DNA of 61,901 nucleotides from Sphaerisporangium sp. (GTDB lineage: Bacteria > Actinomycetota > Actinomycetes > Streptosporangiales > Streptosporangiaceae), in NCBI GenBank assembly GCA_025964675.1, contig JAOPYI010000111.1:1-61901 (forward strand), read 5' to 3'. Position 1 is the first letter of the stretch. Every line of letters starts with the position of its first letter. Below are positions 45,659-56,464 of the stretch, one piece after another. Under the pieces are notes generated by a model, which did no database searches, was not told where the DNA came from, and saw nothing but the letters and a program-made list of their open reading frames with translations. Made by a program: the position numbers and the translations under genes.

Positions 45659-46918
45659 TCAGGGCCAGTCGGTCGAGGGACGCAGGGGAACGCCTGACGC
45701 GCCGTGCTCGCCGAGCTTGACGCCGAGCACCTGGTGGAGCTGGACCTTGTTGCGCTGGAAGCCGACGATGCAGCCGGCCATGTAGAGCCGCCAGACCCTC
45801 GCCGTGCCCTGCCCGACCTCCGCGACCGCCTCGTCCCAGTGGGCGTCGAGGTTGGCGCACCACTTCTCGAGAGTCCTGGCGTAGTGCTCGCGGAGGTTCT
45901 CCTCGTGCCGGATCTCGAAGCCGATGTCCTCCATCCGGCGGACGAGGTGGCCCACGGACTCCAGCTCGCCGTCGGGGAAGACGTACCGGTTGATGAAGCC
46001 GGCCTTGTTGATGGTCTTCTCGGTGCCGGTGGGCCGGGTGATGCAGTGGTTGAGCAGCCGGCCGCCCGGCTTCAGCTTCCCGTACAGGAACCCGAAGTAG
46101 CCGGGGAGCTGGTCCTTGCCGATGTGCTCGGTGAGACCGATCGAGCTGACCGCGTCGAAGTCGCCCTCGACGACGTCGCGGTAGTCGAGATGGCGGACCT
46201 CCGCCAGCTCCGACAGCCCCGCCTCGGCGATGGCCTTCTGCGACCACTCGGCCTGCTGGCGTGACAGCGTGACCCCGAGGGACTTCACGCCGTAGTGCTC
46301 GGCCGCGTGCATCACCATGCCGCCCCAGCCGCAGCCGACGTCGAGCAGGCGCATGCCCGGCTTGAGGTCGAGCTTCTTCGCGACGAGGTCGAACTTGGCG
46401 TACTGCGCGGCCTCCAGCGACGAGCCGTCCTCGGGGAACACGGCGCAGGTGTAGGCCATGGAAGGGCCGAGCACCCACTCGTAGAACCGGTTGGACACGT
46501 CGTAGTGGTGGTGGATCGCCTCGGCGTCACGCTGCTTGGCGTGGCGGCTGCCGAGCTTGGCCAGCGTGCTCTGGCGCACCTCCTGGGGTGGTGGGGGAAC
46601 GCGCATCAGCAACGGTTTCAGACCGAGCGACCGCGCGACGGAGATCTTCTCCTTCACCGGCATGTCGTCCAGGGTGATGCGAGCCATCTCCGACAGCAAG
46701 GCGTACATGTCACCTTGCACGTCGATGTGGCCCGCGATGTAGGCCCTCGCGAGCCCCATCTCCCCTGGCGACTGAGCCAGATAGGCGACCGCTACCGGGG
46801 ACTTCACCTCGATACGGACGGTGGCGTCCGACGGCCCGGCCTTACTGCCGTCGTAGGCGGCGAACTCGACGTTCGCCTCCGGCCCAACGATCTTCTCGAA
46901 GATCTGGGCGAGTGTCAT
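45659..46918 (-). CDS. tmsB: SAM-dependent methyltransferase of 10-methyl fatty acid synthesis (CFA-synthase family)
   Basis: A 419-aa cyclopropane-fatty-acid-synthase-type enzyme. The SAM-binding motif is LLDVGCGWGGMVMHAAEHYG, preceded by HYDVSNRFYEWVLGPSMAYTC. The active-site segment SIGLTEHIGKDQLPGYF is present. Family knowledge: with a neighbouring FAD oxidoreductase (UfaA1/Rv0449c-, BfaB/BfaA- or TmsB/TmsA-type pairs), such enzymes add a methylene to oleoyl chains of phospholipids. The ATG at 46918 has GAGGAGG 8 nt upstream and lies 13 bp after tmsA. The assignment rests on this gene pairing; plain cyclopropanation is the alternative. Confidence 0.87.
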   Translation of the reverse strand: MTLAQIFEKIVGPEANVEFAAYDGSKAGPSDATVRIEVKSPVAVAYLAQSPGEMGLARAYIAGHIDVQGDMYALLSEMARITLDDMPVKEKISVARSLGLKPLLMRVPPPPQEVRQSTLAKLGSRHAKQRDAEAIHHHYDVSNRFYEWVLGPSMAYTCAVFPEDGSSLEAAQYAKFDLVAKKLDLKPGMRLLDVGCGWGGMVMHAAEHYGVKSLGVTLSRQQAEWSQKAIAEAGLSELAEVRHLDYRDVVEGDFDAVSSIGLTEHIGKDQLPGYFGFLYGKLKPGGRLLNHCITRPTGTEKTINKAGFINRYVFPDGELESVGHLVRRMEDIGFEIRHEENLREHYARTLEKWCANLDAHWDEAVAEVGQGTARVWRLYMAGCIVGFQRNKVQLHQVLGVKLGEHGASGVPLRPSTDWP

Positions 46919-46931
46919 CGAACCAACCTCC

Positions 46932-48314
46932 TCAACGCCCCCGTACGCATTTGTCATAGAGGTCGAGCAGCCGTCCACCCGGGTCGTAGGCCCGTTTGAC
47001 CGGCCAGTAGGCGTCGCCGTTGTATAGACGCCAGAACTCCTCACGGGGGTAGAACGATGTCGAATACAGGGACTTGTGGCCGCCCAGCTCGTGCACGGAG
47101 CGCTCGATCAGACGGTTGTGGTAACCGTCGAACTGTCCGCGCGGCAGCGCCACCATGCCCCAGAATCCGAAGTTTATGTAGAGCTTGCCCGGCTCCAGCG
47201 GGTAGACCGGCCACTCACCGGTGGCCTTCAGCGGGCACATCCAGACGGGCGCCATGCCCACCTTGTCGTGGAAGAAGTCGAGGAAGTCGGCGCCTCGCTG
47301 GACCGGCACCTCAACGTCCTGGATGACCGACTCCTGGACCGGGTTGTCACGCCACCGGTCGATCCTCGCGGTGACACCGTACTTCTGGTCGAACCCGACG
47401 AGCCTGCGGTAGACGTCCGAGCGCAGCCAGCGGCGCGGCATCAACGAGCGCACCAGCGGTTGCTGCACTCCGAAGGCCCGCGAGCACCAGAACCAGTCGG
47501 TGTCCCAGCGCCAGAGGTAGTCGCGGACGGTCAACCAGTCGCGGGTGCGGGTGCGGATCGACTGGTAATAGATCCGCATGCCGGTGTAGTCGGAGGCGTA
47601 CGGCGCCCGCTCGGAGAACTGGCCCACGGTGATGTACATCTCGCCGGGGTCGAAGAACGTGCCGTCGATGAAGTCGATCTTCTCGCCGTCGTACTCACCG
47701 CTGTCGCAGATCTCCTGCATGGCCAGCATGCACTTGTCGGCGTCGGAGAAGGGAATGTGCGTCAGCCGCACGAACGGCTGGACCGGAAGGAGCTTGATGC
47801 GCAGCCGAAGAGCGTAACCGAGCGTGCCGTAGGAGTTGGGGAACGCCCTGAACAGGTCGGCGTGCTCGTTGTCGGCCCTCGCTACCACGACGCGGCCGTC
47901 GCCGGTGAGGATCTCCATCTCCTCGACGGACTCATGCGGCAACCCGTGGCGGAAGCTCGACGACTCGATGCCGAGCCCAGTCACGGCCCCGCCCAGAGTG
48001 ATCGTCTTCAGCTGCGGCACGACGTACGGCATCAGCCCTGCCGGCAGCGTGGCATCGACGAGGCGCTCGTAGGTCGTCATACCCTGGACCTCGGCGGTCC
48101 TCGTCTCGGGGTCGACCTGGATGACCTTGTCGAGATCGCGGGCGGACAGCTTGGCCACCTTGCCCGGCTCACGGAAGCGGAACAGGTTCGTGGTCGGCTT
48201 GGACAGCCGCGGAGAGGCACCCTCGGGGAGGGCGGTATAGGACTCCCTGATCTGCTCGACTGCTCGTCGATGGGCTGTCATCTGGGCGGTCGTCCTTACC
48301 GTGCGATCTGGCAT
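46932..48314 (-). CDS. tmsA: FAD-dependent oxidoreductase of 10-methyl fatty acid synthesis (DWARF1/DHCR24-like)
   Basis: A 460-aa enzyme with an FAD_binding_4 domain: LDKVIQVDPETRTAEVQGMT then TITLGGAVTGLGIESSSFRH, the PP-loop-like region that binds FAD. The rest matches the DIMINUTO/DHCR24-like group by its aromatic-rich C-terminal half. In tuberculostearate synthesis this partner reduces the 10-methylene intermediate to 10-methylstearoyl lipid. It is directly upstream of the methyltransferase (13-bp gap). ATG 48314 follows a GGGGGTGG site. It is divergent from the racemase gene. Confidence 0.86.
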   Translation of the reverse strand: MPDRTVRTTAQMTAHRRAVEQIRESYTALPEGASPRLSKPTTNLFRFREPGKVAKLSARDLDKVIQVDPETRTAEVQGMTTYERLVDATLPAGLMPYVVPQLKTITLGGAVTGLGIESSSFRHGLPHESVEEMEILTGDGRVVVARADNEHADLFRAFPNSYGTLGYALRLRIKLLPVQPFVRLTHIPFSDADKCMLAMQEICDSGEYDGEKIDFIDGTFFDPGEMYITVGQFSERAPYASDYTGMRIYYQSIRTRTRDWLTVRDYLWRWDTDWFWCSRAFGVQQPLVRSLMPRRWLRSDVYRRLVGFDQKYGVTARIDRWRDNPVQESVIQDVEVPVQRGADFLDFFHDKVGMAPVWMCPLKATGEWPVYPLEPGKLYINFGFWGMVALPRGQFDGYHNRLIERSVHELGGHKSLYSTSFYPREEFWRLYNGDAYWPVKRAYDPGGRLLDLYDKCVRGR

Positions 48315-48325
48315 GCCACCACCCC

Positions 48326-48359
48326 CTAGAACTAAGTGTGTGGAGATCGTCGCTAGAAC
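48326..48359. repeat. Two CTAGAAC direct repeats in the tmsA/racemase divergent region
   Basis: CTAGAAC occurs at 48326-48332 and 48353-48359, 27 bp apart, in a comparatively AT-rich 244-bp divergent promoter region. These may be regulatory half-sites, and they resemble a half of the KstR-type TAGAAC-N2-GTTCTA site. Confidence 0.35.
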
Positions 48360-48558
48360 GCTATCTCCTGGGTTGACCATCGACCAGAGTAGACACGTTA
48401 AACCCGCGCAAACTCGCGACCCCCCTTCAAAGTGCTGTCGCGCAGGGGTTAGCGTCATGTTCCCAGGTAGGCGGAGCCCGGAATGAACTCCTTGTATCAA
48501 GCGTTTGCTCGCCCACGCGATGCCGTCCACGGCCGGCACCTCACCTGAGGGGATACCC

Positions 48559-49725
48559 ATGAGTCGGAACGGTGACCCAGACCCGAAAGAGCACGTCAGA
48601 GGGCACGCGGGCGGCCCGCTCGCCGGGGTGCGCGTGCTAGAGCTGGCGGGCCTCGCACCGGGGCCCTTCGCGGGCATGATGCTCGCCGACCACGGCGCGG
48701 AGGTCCTCCGGGTCGACCGGGTCGCCACCGTGGCGAAAAACGGTGACCGGCCCCGCACGGATGTCATGGACCGAGGCAAGCGGACGATCGGGCTGGACCT
48801 GAAGTCTCCCGAGGGCGTCGCGGCGTTCAAGGAACTGGCCGCCAAGGCCGACGTGGTCATCGAGGTGTTCCGCCCCGGAGTGGCCGAGCGGCTCGGCATC
48901 GGGCCCGACGACCTGCGTGCCGTCAACGAACGCCTGGTCTACGGCCGGATGACGGGCTGGGGCCAGGACGGCCCGCTGGCCCAGACCGCGGGGCACGACA
49001 TCGACTACATCGCCATCGCCGGCGTCCTGTCGACGCTCGGCAGGGAAGGCGAGAAACCCACTCCCCCGATCAACATTCTCGGCGACTTCGCGGGCGGGGG
49101 CCTCATGCTGGCGTACGGCGTGCTGCTCGCCCTGTTCGAGCGCGAGCGCACCGGCGTCGGCCAGGTCGTCGACGCCGCGATGGTGGACGGCGCGGCCATC
49201 CTGTTCGCGATGTTCTACCAGGGCGCCCAGACGGGCTTCTGGGGCCCGCGCGGCACCAACCTGCTCGACACGGGGGCGCCCATGTACGACACGTACGAGA
49301 CCTCGGACGGGCGCCACCTCGCGGTCGGGTCGCTGGAGCCGGCTTTCTGGGCCGAGCTGGTGAGCAGGACCGGCCTGACGGACCTGCCGAGCCGGGACGA
49401 CCGCGCCAACTGGCCGGAGATCCGCGAGCGGCTCGCGACGGCGTTCCTGTCGAAGACCCGCGCGGAGTGGGAGGAGATCTTCGAGGGCTCCGACGCGTGC
49501 GTCTCGCCCGTGCTCGACATGGACGAGGCCGCCCGCCACCCGCACAACACCGCGAGGGGCACGTTCGTCGAGGTCGGCGGCGTCACCCAGCCCGTGCCCG
49601 CGCCACGCCTGATGGGCAGCGGCCGGAGCGACCTGGCCCAGGCGACGCGGCTGCACGACCTGACGTCGTGGGGCCTGCCCGACGACCGGGCCAAGACCCT
49701 TCGCGAAGCGGGAGTGCTGGCCTGA
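48559..49725 (+). CDS. Alpha-methylacyl-CoA racemase (CaiB/BaiF family III CoA enzyme)
   Basis: A 388-aa enzyme that interconverts (R)- and (S)-2-methylacyl-CoA so that branched chains can enter beta-oxidation. Family features are VRVLELAGLAPGPFAGMMLA at the start, the catalytic His region QTAGHDIDYIAIAGVLS, and the catalytic Asp in NILGDFAGGGLML. Length agrees with MCR/AMACR at about 360-390 aa. ATG 48559 follows GAGGGG; an upstream in-frame ATG lacks a site. The His-Asp pair argues for racemase over CoA transferase. Confidence 0.91.
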   Translation: MSRNGDPDPKEHVRGHAGGPLAGVRVLELAGLAPGPFAGMMLADHGAEVLRVDRVATVAKNGDRPRTDVMDRGKRTIGLDLKSPEGVAAFKELAAKADVVIEVFRPGVAERLGIGPDDLRAVNERLVYGRMTGWGQDGPLAQTAGHDIDYIAIAGVLSTLGREGEKPTPPINILGDFAGGGLMLAYGVLLALFERERTGVGQVVDAAMVDGAAILFAMFYQGAQTGFWGPRGTNLLDTGAPMYDTYETSDGRHLAVGSLEPAFWAELVSRTGLTDLPSRDDRANWPEIRERLATAFLSKTRAEWEEIFEGSDACVSPVLDMDEAARHPHNTARGTFVEVGGVTQPVPAPRLMGSGRSDLAQATRLHDLTSWGLPDDRAKTLREAGVLA

Positions 49726-49747
49726 TCACCGGCGTCGCGGCTTCGCC

Positions 49748-50254
49748 CTACGCCGGGGCGCGGTCCCTGCCGTGGCCGGCGGGGACGGGGTTGTGGCCGG
49801 GGAGGACGGCGAGGTAGAGGTCGACGCCCGCCCGGTGGTGGACCTCAAGGTCGGTCGTGAAGGCCCGCGCGGGGATCCCGCCGCTCTCGGTGTGCCGCCA
49901 CACCTGCTGCCAGGCCTCGATCAGCGCCTCAGGCATCGGGCCGTGGGCCTCGACCTTCAGCGACTGCACGCCCGGCACGCGGACCGCCACCATGCCCTCG
50001 GGCAGCCCCGCCGCCGTGCGGACCGCCACCCCCAGGATCTGGGTGTAGGCGCCCTTCTGGCCGCTCTCATAGTCGATCAGCACCGCATAGAGATTCTCGT
50101 CGACGCGCCCCGGCACGTGGGCGAAGGCTCCCGGAGCCCCGGCACGCGCCCAAAGGCCCGGCAACAACGCCCGCGACGGATCGGCCTCCGCGGCGTTGCT
50201 GGTGCGCACGGCATGACCGACGACGAGCACCTCCGGTCGTTCAACGATGAACAT
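49748..50254 (-). CDS. GyrI-like / AraC-effector-binding-domain protein
   Basis: A 168-aa single-domain protein of the GyrI-like small-molecule-binding (SOUL/effector-binding) superfamily. Visible segments are VERPEVLVVGHAVRTSN at the start, YAVLIDYESGQKGAYTQILG in the middle and FTTDLEVHHRAGVDLYLAV at the end. Such proteins bind lipophilic or toxic molecules or act as stand-alone sensors. The ATG at 50254 has GGAGG about 5 nt upstream. It is divergent from guaB1 and has no DNA-binding domain. Confidence 0.85.
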   Translation of the reverse strand: MFIVERPEVLVVGHAVRTSNAAEADPSRALLPGLWARAGAPGAFAHVPGRVDENLYAVLIDYESGQKGAYTQILGVAVRTAAGLPEGMVAVRVPGVQSLKVEAHGPMPEALIEAWQQVWRHTESGGIPARAFTTDLEVHHRAGVDLYLAVLPGHNPVPAGHGRDRAPA

Positions 50255-50449
50255 AGCGCCTCCAACTCCAGGGCCAGGGCCACCCGTCCGCCTGACTCGA
50301 CCGCGCCGTCAATGTATCCGGACGGGCCGATCGCCGTCCCGATCATCGCGCACAGAGGAACCAGGAGGGGTCACCGATGATGCGTTCGGGGATATTTCAC
50401 CCAACTGAGCTGGGAAATCCTATTGTTTACCATGAATCGCCTAGGCTGA

Positions 50450-51895
<1,446 letters not shown>

Positions 51896-51965
51896 TAACT
51901 CGCCTCCGCCGGGTAGTTCGGAGCCGCAAGCGCACCTTTCCTAGCCGCGGAGGCGTAATCCCCCC

Positions 51966-52883
51966 ATGATCGCTTCGTCACCCGGGCTGACCCCCTCACC
52001 CATCGCCGTCGACCGGCGGCTCCTGGTCAGCTATGACAACTACCCGGCCGCGCAGCGTGCCGTGGACTCCCTTTCCGACGCGGGCCATCCCGTGCACAAC
52101 GTCGCCATCGTCGGCAGCGACCTGCGCCTCGAGGAGACGGTCACAGGACGTCTGACCAACGCGCGCGCGGCGATCTCCGGCGCGATCAGCGGCGCGGTGT
52201 TCGGGCTGGTCGTGGGCCTGTTCCTTGGGTTGTTCACCACGACCACCGCCTCGTTCTTCGCCCTGGTGGTGTGGGCGGTGCTCTGGGGAGCCGTGATGGG
52301 CGCGGCCTTCGGGTTCGCCAGCCACGCGTTCAAGGGCGGCACGCGGGACTTCACCTCGCGCAGCGTGATCGTGGCCGGCCGGTACGACGTCCTGGTGCCC
52401 GTCGAGGGACTGGAAGCGGCCCTTGCCGTGCTGGAGGGCGGCACCCGGCCGGCCGACACGATCGTGGTCGAGCGGCCTCCGTCGAGCGGCCCGCTCCACA
52501 CCCTTCCGGGCCACCCTTTCCCCGCGACCGCCGAAACCGCGCCCTCCCCCGCCGCCACCGAGACCGTCAACCCCCCGCCCCGCACCGCCGAACCCGCCGG
52601 TAGCGCGCCTTCTGTCACGGAACGCGCCCACACCACGTCTTCCCCGGCCGACCCGATCGGCACGACCGCCTTCCCCGCGGAGCCCATCGGCACGACGCCA
52701 GCCGCCGTTGCCGGCGTCGACACGCCGCCTGAGCCAGCGGCGCCGGCCAAGCCCGCGCGGGCGAGGCGTACCACGACGCGGTCCTCGAAGGCCGCCGCCG
52801 CCACGCCCGAACCGTCCTCCGCTTTTGGCCCCGCCGATCCCGCACCTGCCACCGGCGGCGAGGACCCACCCCGCGAATCCTGA
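51966..52883 (+). CDS. General-stress-protein-17M-like membrane protein with Pro/Ala-rich tail
   Basis: A 305-aa protein. Residues 17-60 match the general stress protein 17M/YflT-like start (LVSYDNYPAAQRAVDSLSDA then VHNVAIVGSDLRLEETVTGR). Two hydrophobic segments follow (about residues 70-92 and 96-118), and a conserved tail to about residue 165 ends in VPVEGLEAALAVL. The remaining 140 residues are Pro/Ala/Thr-rich low complexity. Its role is unknown; relatives are stress-induced. The ATG is followed closely by an acceptable start context, and the gene stands alone after guaB1. Confidence 0.78.
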   Translation: MIASSPGLTPSPIAVDRRLLVSYDNYPAAQRAVDSLSDAGHPVHNVAIVGSDLRLEETVTGRLTNARAAISGAISGAVFGLVVGLFLGLFTTTTASFFALVVWAVLWGAVMGAAFGFASHAFKGGTRDFTSRSVIVAGRYDVLVPVEGLEAALAVLEGGTRPADTIVVERPPSSGPLHTLPGHPFPATAETAPSPAATETVNPPPRTAEPAGSAPSVTERAHTTSSPADPIGTTAFPAEPIGTTPAAVAGVDTPPEPAAPAKPARARRTTTRSSKAAAATPEPSSAFGPADPAPATGGEDPPRES

Positions 52884-53024
52884 CCGGCCGCAGACACCGC
52901 ACTCTGGCAGCCCGCTCGCCGTCCGGACCCCGTAGAGTCGTCCGGTCGGCCGGAAGGCGGTCGGCACACGGTCCAGGGCGCCCCGCTCGACTTCGGGGGC
53001 GCGCAGTCTAACCAAGGAGAACAC

Positions 53025-53399
53025 GTGGCACTCGAGAAGCCCGAGATCGACTTTCCGGAGGGCGACGCGCCGGCGGATCTCGAGATCATAGACATCACCG
53101 TTGGAGACGGTGAGGAGGCCAAGCCGGGCCACATGGTGAACGTGCACTACGTCGGCGTGGCCTTCTCCACCGGCGAGGAGTTCGACGCGTCGTGGAACCG
53201 CGGCGACTCCTTCCAGTTCCCGCTCGGCGCCGGACGCGTCATCGCCGGCTGGGACCAGGGTGTCGCCGGGATGCGGGTCGGTGGCCGCCGCCGGCTCACG
53301 ATCCCGCCGCACCTCGGCTACGGCAACCGCGGCGCCGGCAACGCCATCAAGCCGGGCGAGACGTTGATCTTCGTAGTTGACCTGCTCGGCCTGAGCTGA
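53025..53399 (+). CDS. FKBP-type peptidyl-prolyl cis-trans isomerase
   Basis: A 124-aa single-domain FKBP that speeds proline isomerisation during folding. Core motifs are VNVHYVGVAFSTGEEFDASW, FQFPLGAGRVIAGWDQGVAG and IPPHLGYGNRGAGNAIKPGE, with IFVVDLLGL at the end. There is no signal peptide, so it is cytoplasmic. GTG 53025 follows AAGGAG. A pair of complementary arms (GGCCGGCG at 53419 and CGCCGGCC at 53462) downstream might end transcription, but the loop is long. Confidence 0.94.
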   Translation: MALEKPEIDFPEGDAPADLEIIDITVGDGEEAKPGHMVNVHYVGVAFSTGEEFDASWNRGDSFQFPLGAGRVIAGWDQGVAGMRVGGRRRLTIPPHLGYGNRGAGNAIKPGETLIFVVDLLGLS

Positions 53400-53650
53400 C
53401 CGCTCGCTCCCCGTCCCCGGCCGGCGGCCCTCACGGCCCGGTCTTCCCGCCGCGGGCGACTCGCCGGCCAGGGGAGCGTTGGCGCGCTTATCGACGCTTC
53501 GGCGGTGAATGCATCGCGAAAGTCCGGTCACGACTGGATCATCCTGTGCAGGAGATCACCCCTTCTGCCGTAAAAGGGATCAGCAGGCATTCACCGTTTA
53601 TTCGCCTATATCGCCACCTGCGGGAGCATGCCCTTCGCTGAACTGGCACG

Positions 53651-55189
53651 ATGAGAGCTGTGTTGCTCATCGACCTCGCGCGCACCTCGGTTGCCGTCGC
53701 AGCGGACTCGGCCCGCCTCGCCAAGATCGGTCATCTCGCCGAGCTGCTGAGCAGGGTCGAGCCCGACGAAGCCGAGATCGCTGTCGCGTACCTCTCCGGT
53801 GAGCTTCCCCAGCGGCAGATCGGCGTCGGGTGGCGCACCCTTCAGGACCTCCCCGAGCCGCGCCAGATCGCCAGCGCCTCCCTCGGCCAGGTCGACGACC
53901 TGCTCAGCCGTATCAAGGCGCAGGCCGGACCGGGTTCACAGGCGTCCAGGAAGGACCTGGTAGACGAGCTGTTCCGTTCGGTGACCCGCCAGGAGCAGTC
54001 CTTCCTGCTCCGCCTGCTCGGAGGCGAGCTGCGGCAGGGCGCGCTGAACGGAGTCATGATCGAAGCTGTCGCCAAGGCGGCGGGCACTCCGGCGGCCGAG
54101 GTGCGGCGTGCCCTCACGCTCCGGGGCTGGCTCCCCGCGGTGGGCGCCGCCGCGCTGACCGGCGGCGTGGAGGCCCTGCGCTCCTTCCACCTGGAGGTGG
54201 GCAGGCCCGTCTCACCCATGTTGGCCCAGAGCGCTCCCAACATGAAGGCGGCCCTGGACAAGCTGGGCGGCGGCGCCGCTGCCCTGGAGTGGAAGCTCGA
54301 CGGGATACGCGTGCAGGCACACCGCTCGGGCTCGGAGGTCAAGGTGTTCACCAGGACCCTCGACGAGATCACGGCCCAGGTGCCGGAGCTGGTCGAGGCC
54401 GTGCTCGCGCTTCCCGTGGACGACGTCGTGCTAGACGGAGAGGTGATCGCCCTGCGGCCCGACAACCGGCCTGAACCGTTCCAGGTGACCGCCGGCCGGG
54501 TGTCCAGCAAGCTCGACACCGCCCGTCTGCGGGAGACGACACCGCTGAGGGTGTTCTTCTTCGACGCGCTCCGTGTCGGCGGTGAGGACTTGCTCGACCT
54601 TCCCGACAGCGAGCGGCACGCGGCGCTCGCGGGGGCCGTGCCCCCGGAGTTGCTGACCCCGCGCCTGGTCACCGCCGACCCCGAGGAGGGCATGGCCTTC
54701 TTCGCCGACGTCCTGCGGCAGGGCCACGAGGGCGTGGTGGTGAAGTCACCCTCCACGCCGTACGCCGCGGGACGGCGTGGCGCCGGCTGGATCAAGGTCA
54801 AGCCCCGCCACACCCTCGATCTGGTCGTGCTCGCCGCCGAGTGGGGGCACGGGCGGCGCCAGGGCAAGCTGTCGAACCTTCACCTCGGCGCCAGGGACCC
54901 TGAGTCGGGCGACTTCGTGATGCTCGGCAAGACGTTCAAGGGCCTGACCGACGAGATCCTGGCCTGGCAGACCGAGCGTTTCCTCGCGCTCGCCGACGGC
55001 CCGAGCGACGAGTGGGTGGTCAAGGTGCGGCCCGAGCTGGTGGTGGAGGTCGCCTTCGACGGGGTCCAGCGTTCACCGCGCTACCCGGGCGGCATGGCAC
55101 TGAGATTCGCCCGCGTACTCCGCTACCGCCCCGACAAGCACGCAGGGGACGCCGACACCGTAGAAACCGTCCGGGAACTCCTCTTCTAA
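53651..55189 (+). CDS. ligB: ATP-dependent DNA ligase (LigB-like)
   Basis: A 512-aa ligase with an N-terminal DNA-binding domain (residues 1-190; [20 protein letters not shown]). The nucleotidyltransferase core follows with motif [14 protein letters not shown] (the adenylated Lys), motif [11 protein letters not shown], motif [10 protein letters not shown] and motif [11 protein letters not shown]. The C-terminal OB-fold ends the protein. Length fits mycobacterial LigB (about 507 aa), which joins nicks as a non-essential repair ligase. The ATG at 53651 has no good ribosome site; a GTG 9 nt later is possible. Confidence 0.94.
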   Translation: MRAVLLIDLARTSVAVAADSARLAKIGHLAELLSRVEPDEAEIAVAYLSGELPQRQIGVGWRTLQDLPEPRQIASASLGQVDDLLSRIKAQAGPGSQASRKDLVDELFRSVTRQEQSFLLRLLGGELRQGALNGVMIEAVAKAAGTPAAEVRRALTLRGWLPAVGAAALTGGVEALRSFHLEVGRPVSPMLAQSAPNMKAALDKLGGGAAALEWKLDGIRVQAHRSGSEVKVFTRTLDEITAQVPELVEAVLALPVDDVVLDGEVIALRPDNRPEPFQVTAGRVSSKLDTARLRETTPLRVFFFDALRVGGEDLLDLPDSERHAALAGAVPPELLTPRLVTADPEEGMAFFADVLRQGHEGVVVKSPSTPYAAGRRGAGWIKVKPRHTLDLVVLAAEWGHGRRQGKLSNLHLGARDPESGDFVMLGKTFKGLTDEILAWQTERFLALADGPSDEWVVKVRPELVVEVAFDGVQRSPRYPGGMALRFARVLRYRPDKHAGDADTVETVRELLF

Positions 55190-55222
55190 CCCCACTTCCA
55201 ACGCCACGGCTTATGGCCTCAT

Positions 55223-55250
55223 CGGCCGGTCAGGGGTCGCGGGCCGGCCG
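55223..55250. terminator. Hairpin between convergent ligase and DUF1707 genes
   Basis: CGGCCGG and CCGGCCG form a 7-bp stem with a 14-nt loop in the 97-bp gap between converging genes. No T-tract is present. Confidence 0.4.
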
Positions 55251-55286
55251 TCTGAGTTCGGTGAGTGGTACGACAGGCTGGTGGAG

Positions 55287-55886
55287 TCACTTGATCAGGC
55301 GGACCGTCAGGGGGTAGCGGAAGCGCCCGTCGCCGACCGCGGCGGCGGCGCCGACGATGCCGAGCACCAGGGCAGTGATCCAGATGAACGGGATCAGGAC
55401 GATCCCGATGACAGTGAACGGCAGCAAGATGGTCGCGCCGAGCACGGTCAGGTGGAAGTTGAGCGACTCCATCGCATGCTGCCTGATGTATGGGGAGCGC
55501 CTTCCCCCGGTCAGCAGCATGATCAGGGGGCCCACGAAGGACAGCCCGCAGAACGGGAGCAGGTGCGCGGCGGCGGCACCGACCCGATCGCCACCCGTCA
55601 GCGGCAGCGCGTAGTGCGCCCCCACCGGAGGCGGCGACACGGGCACCGGCCGCTCGAGGTGGAGGTCGCGCACGATGGGCACGAGGTCGGCGTGAGTGCG
55701 CGCCGTCATCGCGAGGTGAAGCCGCTCGTCGAACTCGTCCTTGTCGAGCCGTCCTTCGGCGTAGGCGGCGGTGACGTGCTCGACCACCTGATCGCGGTCA
55801 TGGTCGGTCACTCGAAGCTGAGGGTGAGGCGCTGGCCCCCACCCTCCGGTGGATGGTGCCGCCGAAGGTTTCACTACCCCTGCCAT
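55287..55886 (-). CDS. DUF1707-DUF4870 membrane protein
   Basis: A 199-aa protein. Residues 25-80 form a DUF1707 domain (LRVTDHDRDQVVEHVTAAYA then EGRLDKDEFDERLHLAMTAR). Residues 100-190 are a DUF4870-type membrane region with about three helices and the conserved RQHAMESLNFHLTVL. Its function is unknown. ATG 55886 has AAAGGTG about 10 nt upstream; GTG 55898 would add four residues but leaves almost no spacing to the purine-rich site. Confidence 0.87.
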   Translation of the reverse strand: MAGVVKPSAAPSTGGWGPAPHPQLRVTDHDRDQVVEHVTAAYAEGRLDKDEFDERLHLAMTARTHADLVPIVRDLHLERPVPVSPPPVGAHYALPLTGGDRVGAAAAHLLPFCGLSFVGPLIMLLTGGRRSPYIRQHAMESLNFHLTVLGATILLPFTVIGIVLIPFIWITALVLGIVGAAAAVGDGRFRYPLTVRLIK

Positions 55887-56029
55887 TAGTGGTCGCACCT
55901 TTCCTAGAACCGGGTCGTCCTCTCATTCTTTGAGATCCAACGAGCGGGGTCCATCCGGAACAACCCCGAAAGGACCCGGATGTGGCCCCGAGGCGCCCAT
56001 TTGCCGGCCGCTCCGGGTATACAAGTCAT

Positions 56030-56371
56030 ATGGGATGGCGTGATCGCTATGGAATTCGTCGGCTACGTGGCCCGAAGATCGTAAGGTTCGACCGTGAGGC
56101 CAACGACGGCGACATCGACGCGTTGATCGCCTTCGCGAAGTCTCGGCGGGGCGTGGAGTTCTACGTCGAGCCGGAGACCTTCGCCACCGACACCACCGCG
56201 GTCGCCGTCGCCCATGACGGCGAATGGACCCGCCGGAGGGTCGGCTCCCCCGCCGTCATCATCAAGGTGGCCAGAAACCTGGCTCTGCCGGTCTATGACG
56301 TGCAGCTCACCGGCTACCCCGGCAGGATGCGCGCCTACAACGAGCGGCGTCGTGACACGGCGCCAGAGTAG
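56030..56371 (+). CDS. Conserved actinobacterial hypothetical protein (113 aa), possibly leaderless
   Basis: A 113-aa soluble protein starting MGWRDRYGIRRLRGPKIVR and containing DIDALIAFAKSRRGVEFYVE, AVAHDGEWTRRRVGS and YDVQLTGYPGRMRAYNERRR. I have an impression of similar proteins across actinobacteria, but no function is known to me. No ribosome site precedes ATG 56030; instead a TATACA (56018-56023) lies about 7 nt upstream, a -10 position that would start the transcript at or next to the ATG. Confidence 0.8.
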   Translation: MGWRDRYGIRRLRGPKIVRFDREANDGDIDALIAFAKSRRGVEFYVEPETFATDTTAVAVAHDGEWTRRRVGSPAVIIKVARNLALPVYDVQLTGYPGRMRAYNERRRDTAPE

Positions 56372-56464
56372 GCGTTCTTTCCCCTGACCCGCCATTCTCA
56401 TCGGTCTCGGAAGAACCCCTTTCAGCGCCAGGAACGGCATCGATCGGCCCGGAGCCTCCCCTGG

